NCBI RefSeq assembly: GCF_002298975.1
Contig: NZ_DBMV01000011.1
Coordinates: 124,001 to 188,000, forward strand
Direction: 5' to 3'
DNA from: Ralstonia sp. UBA689
GTDB lineage: Bacteria; Pseudomonadota; Gammaproteobacteria; Burkholderiales; Burkholderiaceae
DNA: 64,000 bases
Numbering within the stretch: position 1 is the first letter of the stretch; the number at the start of each line of letters is the position of its first letter. The notes under the pieces are model-generated. The model saw nothing but the letters and a program-made list of their open reading frames with translations. It did not search any database and had not been told where the DNA came from. Shown in pieces: positions 43,501 through 52,100 of the stretch. Made by a program: the position numbers and the translations under genes.

Positions 43501-43652
43501 GCACGGACAAGAACGCGGATATTTCCGCCAACGCAGAAGCGTCGCTGATCGCCACCTGGTACGAGTACACGCCAACCAACGCGCTGGACATCGGCATCAC
43601 GATGAACATGCCGAACGTCACGCCGCCTGACGTGAAGGGGGATATGGCCTAG
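40551..43652 (+). CDS. Large protein of unknown family with GspG-pseudopilin-like C-terminal domain
   Basis: A 1033-residue protein with no signal peptide and no clear membrane helix. Regions: an N-terminal helical part (1-140); an Ala/Ser/Thr-rich linker (about 140-215); a folded core with GNLHLERVEMYPAGIERGEL near 303 and NISHKEWSVTEREFEDFVQD near 335; and a Ser/Thr-rich alternating stretch (about 380-430) that looks like amphipathic beta strands. A second core and a coiled segment (about 660-695) follow, then a C-terminal domain (about 895-995) reading YPTTAAGLAALQPF, NDYWGNPYFYQCPG and ISYGADGKPGG. That order copies the C-terminal domain and Ca-binding loop of GspG, but the N-methylation leader of a pseudopilin is absent. 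ATG at 40551 has GAGAGG 10 nt upstream. Function unknown; possibly an exported or surface protein. Confidence 0.85.
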   Translation: MSDLRNSQRISYKATYVQVSPTAGRDATGRFTSHLSRAVEKAAFIQSLRIQAPELGALREQVARTTNNPALASALDAIAKLVADKTASATMNNAAAFAAVDHALLAEIGKQLVSHRETTANQASTLLAQISTQYRTALSVPKAQTIAARQAASAGAAAGATTQSGSNDAGVPVQITTYPASQPKVSGKQESISLKVSISTAAPSGAAPQTPASVMLEDFQPAGRHAIAWAQNNQPELFNNLLRLVQPYLAVTASESENIGQARALADFMTAGYTHYFDGASTHGSINGFVERMQVEPVGNLHLERVEMYPAGIERGELVHSVPMAPNETVNISHKEWSVTEREFEDFVQDYFEGYSEEGVADKTDISMSNESQSRHATALNVGASLSASYASVTLSTNFSYNATSDDSQSKKDSRNHSMAITKKASSRTKKDHKVTFKVTSVTGSEDQSVRVISNPSSTDAMRIDYFQLARKWKVDLLRYGLRMTYDIVIPNPGSGIVTLVEQVQALDAQIDVPFNFTLPLSAVQVSNYDLLAAQYNAAVTAPPEAEKYVSVHKETQPVNDYDKIHFDSIEFEVDESYAVYSSILQFNWSHDHGDNRSFFEMLSTESLYTGIGNLNGKSGHLVLDFMYQYVYNYGIEITFRCLPKAEVIQSWRLAAWNQIRQAAEDEYNQNLQSLKDQRAKLIEQINQFDALTLRRMEQEEIMKGVLRWLLGPNFYLVPFNIAWLYGPDSNDPQVTDVLDPNRLSLAEWNNVMEHGEFIKYLHNAIEWENVLYFTYPYFWDDNSLWDFKKFLFHPDPTHRVFLRSGAARVVLTIRPGFEASFTQLIETGAFNSLPGPHPYVTIAQEIQNFAKTNYPGFPPANPEQNARPLLYLEQRRVWKEMQYLVQLLNAYRAAPANNGAYPTTAAGLAALQPFIAQVNSDNHTANQQQLALDPTTPVEALLPENYVNVPVNDYWGNPYFYQCPGTTGDYDLISYGADGKPGGTDKNADISANAEASLIATWYEYTPTNALDIGITMNMPNVTPPDVKGDMA

Positions 43653-43680
43653 GTTCGACTGACGGTGAGGCGCGTCATCC

Positions 43681-44739
43681 ATGTTCAAGAAACAGGTCGT
43701 CCTCGTTGCCGGCTTCGACTACGAATTCAACGGCCTGGACTTCAACAAGCTTTGCAGGCATCGGGCAAAGCGGCTGTTTGCCGCCAACCCCAAGGATCAA
43801 TTGCGCGTAACGCTGTTCGACATTGGCGCGGGTACCGTCACCCAGAACGAAATCAATGCCAAGAAGCAGCGCAACTGGAAGACGCTGAGCAAGTTCACGC
43901 CCGTATCCAAAAGCAACTACAGCAAAGTGGTGGCCGGCCACGAGAATGCCTTTGATCAGAACCAGTCCGGCATCATGTCGATCACCGACGTCTATGCATT
44001 CATCCAGAAGATCGGTGCCGGCAAGGAGGCGGGAACACTGAAGGAACTCAGCGTCTTCTCACACGGTTGGATGGGTGGGCCCGTCCTCGTCAACAGCTTC
44101 GACGGGACGGCCAGTGGTTCGAGCCAGCGTGACGCCAACGACAAGGACGCACGCTCGGACAAGGATTTTGTCGCCCCTACCATGCCTTCGGCCGCGTTGG
44201 CCAACTTCCGGAAGGCGTTCGACACGTCTGCCATTGTGTGGACCTGGGGCTGCAGCTTTGCCAAGGCCTACAACATGATCCTGCACACGCTGTTCAACAC
44301 GAGCCAGTACAAGCAGATCCCCAGAGGCAAGGTTAAGCCGGCCGATATGTTCGACCTGGAATTCACGGAAGACCTGGGCAAATCCGACGGCAAAGAACGT
44401 TTTGACGAGATCAGGGGCATGCTCAAGGGCGGTAAGCTGCAGGCCGGATCACCCCGCAGCTATCAAGTCAGCGTGTCGTTCCAGACGATCCTGGATCTCT
44501 ATCGATCGGACTTGCGCGATACCTATTCCGCCAAGATCGCCAGCGCATCGAAGCGGACGACGTACGGGGCGCTGCTTGGCACGTATGCCGACATCGAGCA
44601 GGGGCCCCAGGACTTCCTGATGCTCATCCCGAGGAAGGTGCCGCCCTATGCTGACGACTTCACCCGCGTCGTCAACTTCTACAAGCACTACCTCGGCATT
44701 GCCATCGACCCGGAAGACCGGGGCTATGGAACATTCTGA
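43681..44739 (+). CDS. Unknown protein with caspase-like His/Cys arrangement
   Basis: A 352-residue soluble protein, 28 nt behind the large gene. It opens with a beta strand (KKQVVLVAGFDYEFNG). A strand ending ELSVFSHGWMGGPVL puts His128 before a Gly, and a strand ending AIVWTWGCSFAKAYN puts Cys191 after a Gly. Strand-SHG followed some 60 residues later by strand-GC is the pattern of clan CD cysteine peptidases (caspases, gingipains, CHAT). The SHGWMGG turn could alternatively be an alpha/beta-hydrolase oxyanion feature, but no GxSxG follows. I do not recognise the family; peptidase activity is a hypothesis. Confidence 0.8.
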   Translation: MFKKQVVLVAGFDYEFNGLDFNKLCRHRAKRLFAANPKDQLRVTLFDIGAGTVTQNEINAKKQRNWKTLSKFTPVSKSNYSKVVAGHENAFDQNQSGIMSITDVYAFIQKIGAGKEAGTLKELSVFSHGWMGGPVLVNSFDGTASGSSQRDANDKDARSDKDFVAPTMPSAALANFRKAFDTSAIVWTWGCSFAKAYNMILHTLFNTSQYKQIPRGKVKPADMFDLEFTEDLGKSDGKERFDEIRGMLKGGKLQAGSPRSYQVSVSFQTILDLYRSDLRDTYSAKIASASKRTTYGALLGTYADIEQGPQDFLMLIPRKVPPYADDFTRVVNFYKHYLGIAIDPEDRGYGTF

Positions 44740-44754
44740 AATGGATGGACGACG

Positions 44755-44976
44755 ATGATTCTGACAACCGACCAGCTCAACCATGTCCTCGCGTCGGGCG
44801 GCTGCCTCGTGCTGGACGGCACCACAACGACGCTGAATCAGCTCCGAGACCTGGCGGCCCACGCCAAGACCGGCAACGCGAAGCTTACGATCAAGCGGGT
44901 TGGCAACTTCACGGCGGACCAGTTGCAGCAGGTGGCCGCGCTGGCACCCGGCCTCGTCACGTTCGATCTGACTTGA
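44755..44976 (+). CDS. Small protein (73 aa) closing the unknown operon
   Basis: Starts 15 nt after the caspase-like gene. It has two beta-alpha units: one around CLVLDGTTTTLNQLRDLAAH, one around LTIKRVGNFTADQLQQVAAL, ending VTFDLT. The two halves look distantly alike (strand, Thr-rich turn, QL-containing helix), so it may be an internal duplication. No signal peptide. A chaperone, adaptor or immunity role would fit the position but nothing shows it. Confidence 0.65.
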   Translation: MILTTDQLNHVLASGGCLVLDGTTTTLNQLRDLAAHAKTGNAKLTIKRVGNFTADQLQQVAALAPGLVTFDLT

Positions 44977-44988
44977 GACAACGCGCGC

Positions 44989-45414
44989 TTACCACGTGCA
45001 ACTGCCGCGCAGGAATGCCCACTCCTCGCATTCGTCTCCGCCGGGGCTCACACAGATGCCGACCTCGCCGCCGTTGGCACGGGTCGAAAGCTCAAGCTGA
45101 CCGCCACGCTGCAGACAATACGTCGAGGCGGGATTCGCCATGCCCACATTCGAGCGCGGCGGTTCAGCCGTGGTGGCGGCGGGCAGTGGCGCGTTATGAA
45201 GCGGCATGGCTGGGGACACCTGTGCCGGATGAGCAACCGGTGCGCTCGGCACGGTGGAGGCAGGCGATGCCGGCTGAATGGTGGTGCGCGGCGGCTGCCA
45301 GGGCGGCATCGGCGATGAGCAAGCCGCCAGCCCCATTGCCAGCATGCACGCGGCAATCACGGCAGCCCGGCGACTCCGGCCAGCATCCTTGACGAGACAG
45401 ACAGCGCGATCCAT
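44989..45414 (-). CDS. DUF333-domain lipoprotein
   Basis: A 141-residue predicted lipoprotein. It has a charged N-terminal extension, a hydrophobic run ending MGLAAC (lipid-attachment Cys near 32), a Pro-rich spacer to about 95, then a DUF333 domain (ANPASTYCLQRGGQLEL; GICVSPGGDECEEWAFLRG) with its conserved Cys and Glu-Trp. DUF333 proteins are small envelope proteins of unknown function; some E. coli relatives are called hemolysin-like without proof. GGGAGG lies 7 nt before the ATG. Convergent with the unknown operon, 12 nt apart. Confidence 0.85.
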   Translation of the reverse strand: MDRAVCLVKDAGRSRRAAVIAACMLAMGLAACSSPMPPWQPPRTTIQPASPASTVPSAPVAHPAQVSPAMPLHNAPLPAATTAEPPRSNVGMANPASTYCLQRGGQLELSTRANGGEVGICVSPGGDECEEWAFLRGSCTW

Positions 45415-45482
45415 GCGTTTTCCTCCCGGGGGTTCTGGTAGCAACCCGGCTAGCATAGCCGACGAAACCGCCAACCGATGTG

Positions 45483-46769
45483 TCAGGCTGCCGCGGCCGG
45501 CCCAGGAAAACGCATGGTGACGCGAAACCCCGGCGCCGGCGCATCGGTCGCCGCTGGCCCGATCGACAGGTCACCGCCCAGATGCCGCACCAGCCGGTCG
45601 ACAATGGCCAGACCCAGCCCGCAGTGCGCATTGCCGCCGCGCGCCGGATCGAGCCGGACGAACGGGCGCATGACGCGGTCGAAATCGTCAGCAGGGATGC
45701 CCCCGCCATGGTCTTCCACCGTGAGCGTAAAGCCCCGCTCGTCGGCGGCGGTGCGCACGTTGACAGGCTCGGCACCGTAGGCGAAGGCATTGTTGAGCAG
45801 GTTGACGACGATGCGCTCGAGGTGTGTCGGCTTGAGGCGGAAGTGGTCTCCCGCGCGCAAATCCAGCGCGACGTGCTTGCCCTGTTCGGTAAACGGCTGC
45901 ACGAGCCCGCGCAGATGGCGATCGACGGTCACCTCGCGCGCTTCGCCGTCGCCGCTCTGCGCATAGGCGAGAAACTGTTCGACGATGGCCGACATGGATT
46001 CGGCATCGCGCTCGATGCCCGCGCCGGCCTTCTGGTCGGCCAGCATCTCGGCGCGCAAGCGCAGGCGCGACAACGGGGTTTTCAGATCGTGCGCGATGCC
46101 GGCCAGCATGGTGTTGCGTTCTTCGTCGGTGGCCGACAGGTCGGCGGCCATCTGGTTGAAGCGGTCGGTCAACTGGCGCAGTTCGTACGGGCCACGCTCC
46201 TTGAGCGGCGCCACATAACGGCGTCGGGCCAGCGCACCGGCAGCCTCGGCCAGCGCGCGCACCGGACGCTGGACCTGCCACGCGGCAAACAGCGAGAACG
46301 CAATGGCAATCGCCATCACGACCATCACACCCGGCACCACGGCCGAGATGGTGGGCGGCGCATGCACCCACACGAGCGGCATGGCGATCCACTTGTTGCG
46401 CTGCGGAAAACGTACATACACCCGAGGCGTTGCGGATGCTTCCAGCCGCAGCTCCGCACCGGCCGGCAGGCGGCGCGCAAGCTGCCGCGCCAGCTCGGCG
46501 GATTTGTCGGATGCCGACAGGGCATCGCCGGTGGGCACCTCATTGGTTTCGGTCACCAGATCGGGCAGCTTCACGTTCAGGTGACCATCCATCACCGCCT
46601 GGAAGGCCTGCAACTGAAACGCCATCTGATCAACCGACGCCTGGAACTGCCGCTCGCGCCGCTCCGCGCGCAGCACGCCGAGCCACGAGAAATGGCTCAG
46701 CACCAGCACAACCACGATCAGTGCGGCCAGCCGGCCGAAGAGCGTGTCAAACCTCGCTTTGAACTTCAT
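45483..46769 (-). CDS. risS: EnvZ/RisS-type sensor histidine kinase
   Basis: A 428-residue membrane kinase. TM1 is at about 13-32 (LAALIVVVLVLSHFSWL), with a periplasmic sensor region of about 110 residues and TM2 near 145-168. HAMP follows, then DHp with His227 in MLAGIAHDLKTPLSRLRLR (EnvZ-type box) and HATPase_c with NLLNNAFAYG and CGLGLAIVDRLV. It is co-transcribed behind the response regulator and overlaps it by 23 bp. The RisA/RisS (OmpR/EnvZ-like) identity follows from gene order and box sequences familiar in Burkholderiales. Confidence 0.88.
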   Translation of the reverse strand: MKFKARFDTLFGRLAALIVVVLVLSHFSWLGVLRAERRERQFQASVDQMAFQLQAFQAVMDGHLNVKLPDLVTETNEVPTGDALSASDKSAELARQLARRLPAGAELRLEASATPRVYVRFPQRNKWIAMPLVWVHAPPTISAVVPGVMVVMAIAIAFSLFAAWQVQRPVRALAEAAGALARRRYVAPLKERGPYELRQLTDRFNQMAADLSATDEERNTMLAGIAHDLKTPLSRLRLRAEMLADQKAGAGIERDAESMSAIVEQFLAYAQSGDGEAREVTVDRHLRGLVQPFTEQGKHVALDLRAGDHFRLKPTHLERIVVNLLNNAFAYGAEPVNVRTAADERGFTLTVEDHGGGIPADDFDRVMRPFVRLDPARGGNAHCGLGLAIVDRLVRHLGGDLSIGPAATDAPAPGFRVTMRFPGPAAAA

Positions 46770-47484
46770 CGCGCTCTTCCCGCTCGTCAGGCACAAAGGT
46801 GTAGCCGCGGCCGCGTACCGTCTGGATATAGCGCGGGCGCTGGGAATCTTCCTCCAGCACGCGGCGCAGGCGCCAGATCTGCACGTCGATACCACGATCG
46901 GACACGCCGCTTCCCGGCCCATACATCAGCTCGACGATGTGCTCGCGCGTGAGCACCTGCATGGCATGCGCGATCAGCAGCTTGAGCAGCGCGAACTCGG
47001 TATCGCTGATGGACAGTGCATGGTCGCCTCGAAACAGCGTGCGCATGCGGAAGTTGAGCTTGAACGGGCCAAAGGCGAAGCTGTCGCGGTCTTCCGGCGC
47101 GGAGGCCGGCACCGCCTGGCGGCGGCGCAGCACGGCGTTGATGCGGGCAAGCAGCTCGCGCGGCGAGAACGGCTTGCCGAGGTAATCGTCCGCGCCGATT
47201 TCCAGGCCGATGATCCGGTCGATCTCGTCGCTGCGGGCAGTGAGCAGGATGACGGGCACGTCGTCGTTGCGGGCGCGAAGGTCACGCAAGGCAGACAGGC
47301 CGTCCACCTTCGGCATCATCAGGTCGAGCACGACCATCGCGGGGCGCTCGCGTTCGAGCCGAGCAGCCAGTCCGTCGCCGTCGTGCAGCACGGACACGGC
47401 AAAGCCCTGCTGGGTCAGGTATTCGCGCAGCAGATCGCGCAATTCGACGTCGTCATCGACGACCAGGATCTTGGTGCCGCTCAT
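46747..47484 (-). CDS. risA: OmpR/RisA-type response regulator
   Basis: A 245-residue protein. The receiver has phospho-acceptor Asp near 53 (VVLDLMMPKVDGL) and Lys in LGKPFSPRELL. The OmpR winged helix spans about 140-235 (DTEFALLKLLIAHAMQVLTREHI; RGYTFVPDE). It is first gene of the risAS operon and divergent from the mdtABC-type efflux operon. Tandem GTAA repeats in the shared promoter are a natural OmpR-family binding site, so autoregulation and control of the efflux genes are both plausible. Confidence 0.92.
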   Translation of the reverse strand: MSGTKILVVDDDVELRDLLREYLTQQGFAVSVLHDGDGLAARLERERPAMVVLDLMMPKVDGLSALRDLRARNDDVPVILLTARSDEIDRIIGLEIGADDYLGKPFSPRELLARINAVLRRRQAVPASAPEDRDSFAFGPFKLNFRMRTLFRGDHALSISDTEFALLKLLIAHAMQVLTREHIVELMYGPGSGVSDRGIDVQIWRLRRVLEEDSQRPRYIQTVRGRGYTFVPDEREERDEVQSEV

Positions 47485-47572
47485 GAGTCAGGGGAGACGC
47501 TTAAAGGTGTGCTCATGATAGCGACTGTCGCCGGCGCGCTACCTGCTCGCCGACACCATATTGTTTCTCGCA

Positions 47573-47606
47573 GTAACAGCACGATGGGTTTGTAATCTGG
47601 CGTAAT
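47573..47606. promoter_or_regulatory. Tandem GTAA half-sites in the risA-mdtA divergent promoter
   Basis: GTAAC at 47573-47577, then GTAAT at 47592-47596 and GTAAT at 47602-47606. The last two form GTAAT-N5-GTAAT with a 10-bp period, the format of CpxR/OmpR-type direct-repeat sites (CpxR box GTAAA-N5-GTAAA). A TTGTA/TACAA dyad (47590-47610) overlaps. Confidence 0.5.
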
Positions 47607-47727
47607 ACAACCCGCCACGCGACTAATTCTGCGCAAAGACGATGCCTTTAAGCTGCGGTCTGACTGGAACAGGCGCCCGGTATGATGTGCGCTCGTCCCC
47701 ATATTGATTCAAACAGGAACGCACGAC

Positions 47728-49137
47728 ATGTCCGATCCCAAGGACCAGAAGCCCGGCCACTCCTATGCCGGACGCGACGCGCACGAGACAGACGACGGGG
47801 TCTCGCCGACGCTGCTGCCGCCCCCGCGCGAAGGCGGCAAACGCCGGCGCTGGGGCCTCTGGATGGTGATCGTGATCCTGGCGCTGATCGGCTATGCGAT
47901 CTACCACGCAATGCACCGCAACAGCGGTGGCCCCGGTGCCAGCCGTAGCGGCCCAGGCGGACGCGGCGCAGCCATGGCCAGCAAACCGATGCCGGTAATG
48001 GTGGCCACCGCCGCCAGGGGCGACATCAACGTGGTGCTCTCGGCACTGGGCAACGTGACGCCGGTCAACAACGTGACCGTCAAGACACGCGTGGATGGCC
48101 AGCTCGTGCGCCTGGCCTTTACCGAGGGCCAGACCGTCAAGGCCGGCGACCTGCTGGCCGAGATCGACCCACGCACGTACCAGGCCCAACTCGCTCAGGC
48201 CGAAGGCCAGCTTGCACGGGACACCGCACTGCTACAGAACGCAAAGCTGGATCTGCAGCGCTACCAGACGCTGCTGTCACAGGATTCGATCGCCAAGCAG
48301 CAGGTGGATACGCAGGCCTCGCTGGTGCGTCAATATGAAGGCACGGTCAAGCTGGATCAGGGCAACGTCGACAACGCACGCGTACAGCTCTCGTACACGC
48401 GCATCACGGCGCCGGTGTCGGGCCGTGTCGGCCTGCGCCAGGTAGATCCGGGCAACATCGTGCATGCGTCGGACACCAATGGCATCGTTGTCATCACGCA
48501 GATCGACCCGATCACGGTCATCTACTCCATCCCCGAAGACAACCTGCCCAAGGTCATGCCGCGGCTGCAGGCTGGCCTGAAATCCGGCGACAGGCTGCCG
48601 GTGGAAGCGTGGGACCGCGCTCAGACCGTGGTGCTCGCGCACGGCGTGCTCATGACGGTGGACAACACCATCGACAACACCACGGGCACAGTCAAACTGC
48701 GCGCGCAGTTCCCGAACCAGAACGCCGCGCTGTTCCCCAACCAGTTCGTCAACGTGCGTATGCGCGTGGATACCATGCAAGACGTGGTGATCGTGCCGGG
48801 CGCCGCTATCCAGCGCGGCACGCAAGGCACGTTCGTCTACATCGTGGGTGAGGACAGCAAGGTGATGCTGCGCGTGGTCAAGCTGGGCGTGACCGAGGGC
48901 GACCGCGTCTCGGTGGCACAGGGCCTGCAACCCGGCGAGCGCGTGGTCATCGACGGCGCCGATAAGCTGCGCGACGGCTCCCCGGTGGAGGTGATTCAGC
49001 CCGGCGCAGGTCCAGCAAGCGCACCCGCCGCCGGAGCCCAGGGCGGGAGTAAACGAGGCGGCCAAGGGCAGCATCGTCGCCAAGGCCAGGGCGGCGCCTC
49101 GGCGCCCGCTGCAAGCGCGGCCGCCGCCAAGCCGTAA
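47728..49137 (+). CDS. mdtA: RND efflux periplasmic adaptor, MdtA-like
   Basis: A 469-residue membrane-fusion protein. A single N-terminal helix (about 50-68, WMVIVILALIGYAIYHAM) anchors it. The lipoyl halves are NVTVKTRVDGQLVRLAFTEG and ITAPVSGRVGLRQVDPGN, flanking an alpha-hairpin with AQLAQAEGQLARD. Beta-barrel and membrane-proximal domains follow, and a low-complexity Gly/Ala/Gln-rich tail after about 430. It links the inner-membrane RND pumps to the outer-membrane factor. ATG at 47728 has AGGA 9 nt upstream. First gene of the efflux operon. Confidence 0.92.
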   Translation: MSDPKDQKPGHSYAGRDAHETDDGVSPTLLPPPREGGKRRRWGLWMVIVILALIGYAIYHAMHRNSGGPGASRSGPGGRGAAMASKPMPVMVATAARGDINVVLSALGNVTPVNNVTVKTRVDGQLVRLAFTEGQTVKAGDLLAEIDPRTYQAQLAQAEGQLARDTALLQNAKLDLQRYQTLLSQDSIAKQQVDTQASLVRQYEGTVKLDQGNVDNARVQLSYTRITAPVSGRVGLRQVDPGNIVHASDTNGIVVITQIDPITVIYSIPEDNLPKVMPRLQAGLKSGDRLPVEAWDRAQTVVLAHGVLMTVDNTIDNTTGTVKLRAQFPNQNAALFPNQFVNVRMRVDTMQDVVIVPGAAIQRGTQGTFVYIVGEDSKVMLRVVKLGVTEGDRVSVAQGLQPGERVVIDGADKLRDGSPVEVIQPGAGPASAPAAGAQGGSKRGGQGQHRRQGQGGASAPAASAAAAKP

Positions 49138-49194
49138 ACCCCGAGCCCCCTACGGCGCGCACCCGCCTGACGACGTCTTCCGTTCCGAGCTGGC

Positions 49195-52100
49195 ATGAAT
49201 CCCTCCCGAATCTTCATCCTCCGGCCCGTGGCGACCGCCCTGCTGATGGTCGCCATCCTGCTCTCGGGCCTGGTGGCGTACCGGATGCTGCCGCTCTCTG
49301 CGCTGCCCGAGGTCGACTACCCGACCATCCAGGTGACCACGCTGTACCCGGGCGCCAGCCCGGACGTGATGACGTCGTCCATCACCGCGCCGCTGGAACG
49401 CCAGTTCGGCCAGATGCCGGGCCTGAAGCAGATGACGTCGTCCAGCTCGGGCGGCGCTTCGGTGATCACGCTGCAGTTCGATCTGTCGCTGTCGCTCGAC
49501 ATTGCCGAGCAGGAAGTGCAGGCGGCCATCAACGCGGCCGGCAACCTGCTGCCGACCGACCTGCCGATGCCGCCGATCTACAGCAAGGTCAATCCGGCCG
49601 ACGCGCCGATCCTGACGCTGGCGATCACGTCCAAGACGATGCCATTGCCCAAGCTGGAAGATCTGGTCGATACGCGCATCGCGCAAAAGCTTTCCCAACT
49701 GCCGGGCATCGGCCTGGTAAGCATCAGCGGTGGGCAGCGGCCGGCCGTGCGCATCCAGGCCAACACTTCGGCACTGGCGGCGCTGGGGCTGTCGATCGAC
49801 GATATCCGCACCGCCATCGGCACGGCCAACGTGAACGGTGCCAAGGGCAGCTTCGACGGCCCGATGCGCGCGTCCACCATCGACGCCAACGACCAGCTTC
49901 GCTCCGCCGCCGAATACAGCAAGATGATCGTCGCCTACAAGAACGGCGCGCCCATCCGCCTGAGCGACGTGGCGCAGATCGTCGACGGCGCCGAGAACAG
50001 CAAGCTGGCCGCCTGGGCCAATACCACGCCCGCCATCATCCTGAACGTGCAGCGCCAGCCGGGCGCCAACGTGATCGAGGTGGTGGACCGTGCCAAGGCA
50101 CTGCTGCCGCAACTGAAGGACACCCTGCCCGGCAACGTCGACGTAGCGCTGCTGACCGACCGCACCACCACCATCCGCGCATCCGTGTCCGACGTGCAGT
50201 TCGAACTGATGCTGGCCGTGGCGCTGGTGGTGATGGTGATCTTCCTGTTCCTGCGCAATGTGCCGGCCACCGTCATTCCAGCCGTGGCGGTGCCGCTATC
50301 GCTCGTGGGCACCTTCGGCGTGATGTACATGGCCGGATTCTCGATCAACAACCTGACGCTGATGGCGCTGACCATCGCCACCGGCTTCGTGGTGGACGAC
50401 GCCATCGTCATGATCGAGAACATCGCCCGCTACATCGAAGACGGCGATCCGCCCATGGAGGCGGCGCTCAAGGGCTCCAAGCAGATCGGCTTCACCATCA
50501 TCTCGCTCACGTTCTCGCTGATTGCCGTGCTGATCCCGCTGCTGTTCATGGGCGACGTGGTGGGGCGCCTCTTCCGTGAGTTCGCGATCACGCTGGCGGT
50601 GTCGATCCTGATCTCGGCGGTGGTGTCGCTCACGCTCACCCCGATGATGTGCGCACGCCTGCTCCGGCACATCCCCGAAGCGGAGCAGACGCGCTTCTAT
50701 CACGCCGCGGGCGCGTTCTTCGACAACGTCATCGCGCACTACGGCCGCATGCTGCAGTGGGTGCTCGACCGCCAGAAGAGCACGCTGCTGGTGGCCATCG
50801 GCACGCTGGTGCTGACTGGCCTGCTGTACGTGGTTGTGCCCAAGGGCTTCTTCCCGGTGCAGGACACGGGCGTGATCCAGGGGATTTCCGATGCATCGCA
50901 GTCGATCTCGTTCTCGGCCATGGCCGAGCGCCAGCAGAAGTTGGCCGAGGTGGTGCTGAAAGACCCGGCGGTGGTGAGCCTGTCGTCATTCATTGGCGTG
51001 GATGGGACAAACACCACGCTCAACAGCGGCCGCATGCTGATCAACCTCAAGCCGAAGGACCAGCGCGACGCCGATGCCACCGAGATCATCCGCCGCCTGC
51101 AGCCGGAACTGGCCAAGGTGGCCGGCATCTCGCTATACATGCAGCCGGTACAGGACCTGACGATTGAAGACCGCGTCAGCCGCACGCAGTATCAGTTCAC
51201 GGTGGAAGACCCGGACCCGAACAATCTATCGAAGTGGGTGCCAAGGCTGGTAGAACGCCTGCAGCAGACCAACGAACTGCGCGACGTGGCCAGCGATCTG
51301 CAAGACAACGGTCTGCGCGCCTACGTGCAGGTCGATCGCGACAAAGCCGCCGTGTATGGCATCACCATGGCGGCGGTCGACAGCGCGCTGTACAGCGCCT
51401 ACGGTCAGCGCCTGGTGTCGACCATCTTCACGCAGTCGAATCAGTATCGCGTGGTGCTGGAGACCGACCCGAAAATGCAGCTCGGCCCCCATTCGCTGTA
51501 CGACCTGCACGTGGCCTCCAGCAGCGGCCAGCAGGTGCCGCTGGGCGCCTTTGCAACGATCGTCGAGCGACCGGGCTCGCTGGTGGTGATTCATCAGGGG
51601 CAATTCCCGGCCTCAACCATCTCATTCAACCTGGCGCCCGGCGCGTCGTTGGGTGCGGCGGTCGACACCATCAACGCGGTCGAGCAGGAGATCGGCCTGC
51701 CCGCCAGCATGCAGACCAGTTTCCAGGGCGCGGCACTGGCCTTCCGCGCGTCGCTCTCCAATCAGTTGTGGCTGATCCTGGCCGCTGTCATCACGATGTA
51801 CATCGTGCTGGGCGTGCTGTATGAAAGCACCATCCACCCGGTGACGATCCTTTCCACGCTGCCTTCGGCTGGTGTGGGCGCACTGCTGTCGCTGCTGGTC
51901 TCGGGCAAGGACATGGGCATCATTGCTATCATCGGGATCATCCTGCTGATCGGCATCGTCAAGAAGAACGCGATCATGATGATCGACTTCGCGCTGGAGG
52001 CCGAGCGCGAACAAGGCATGGCCCCGCGCGACGCCATCTATCAGGCGTGCCTGCTGCGCCTTCGCCCGATCCTGATGACGACCATGGCGGCGCTGCTGGG

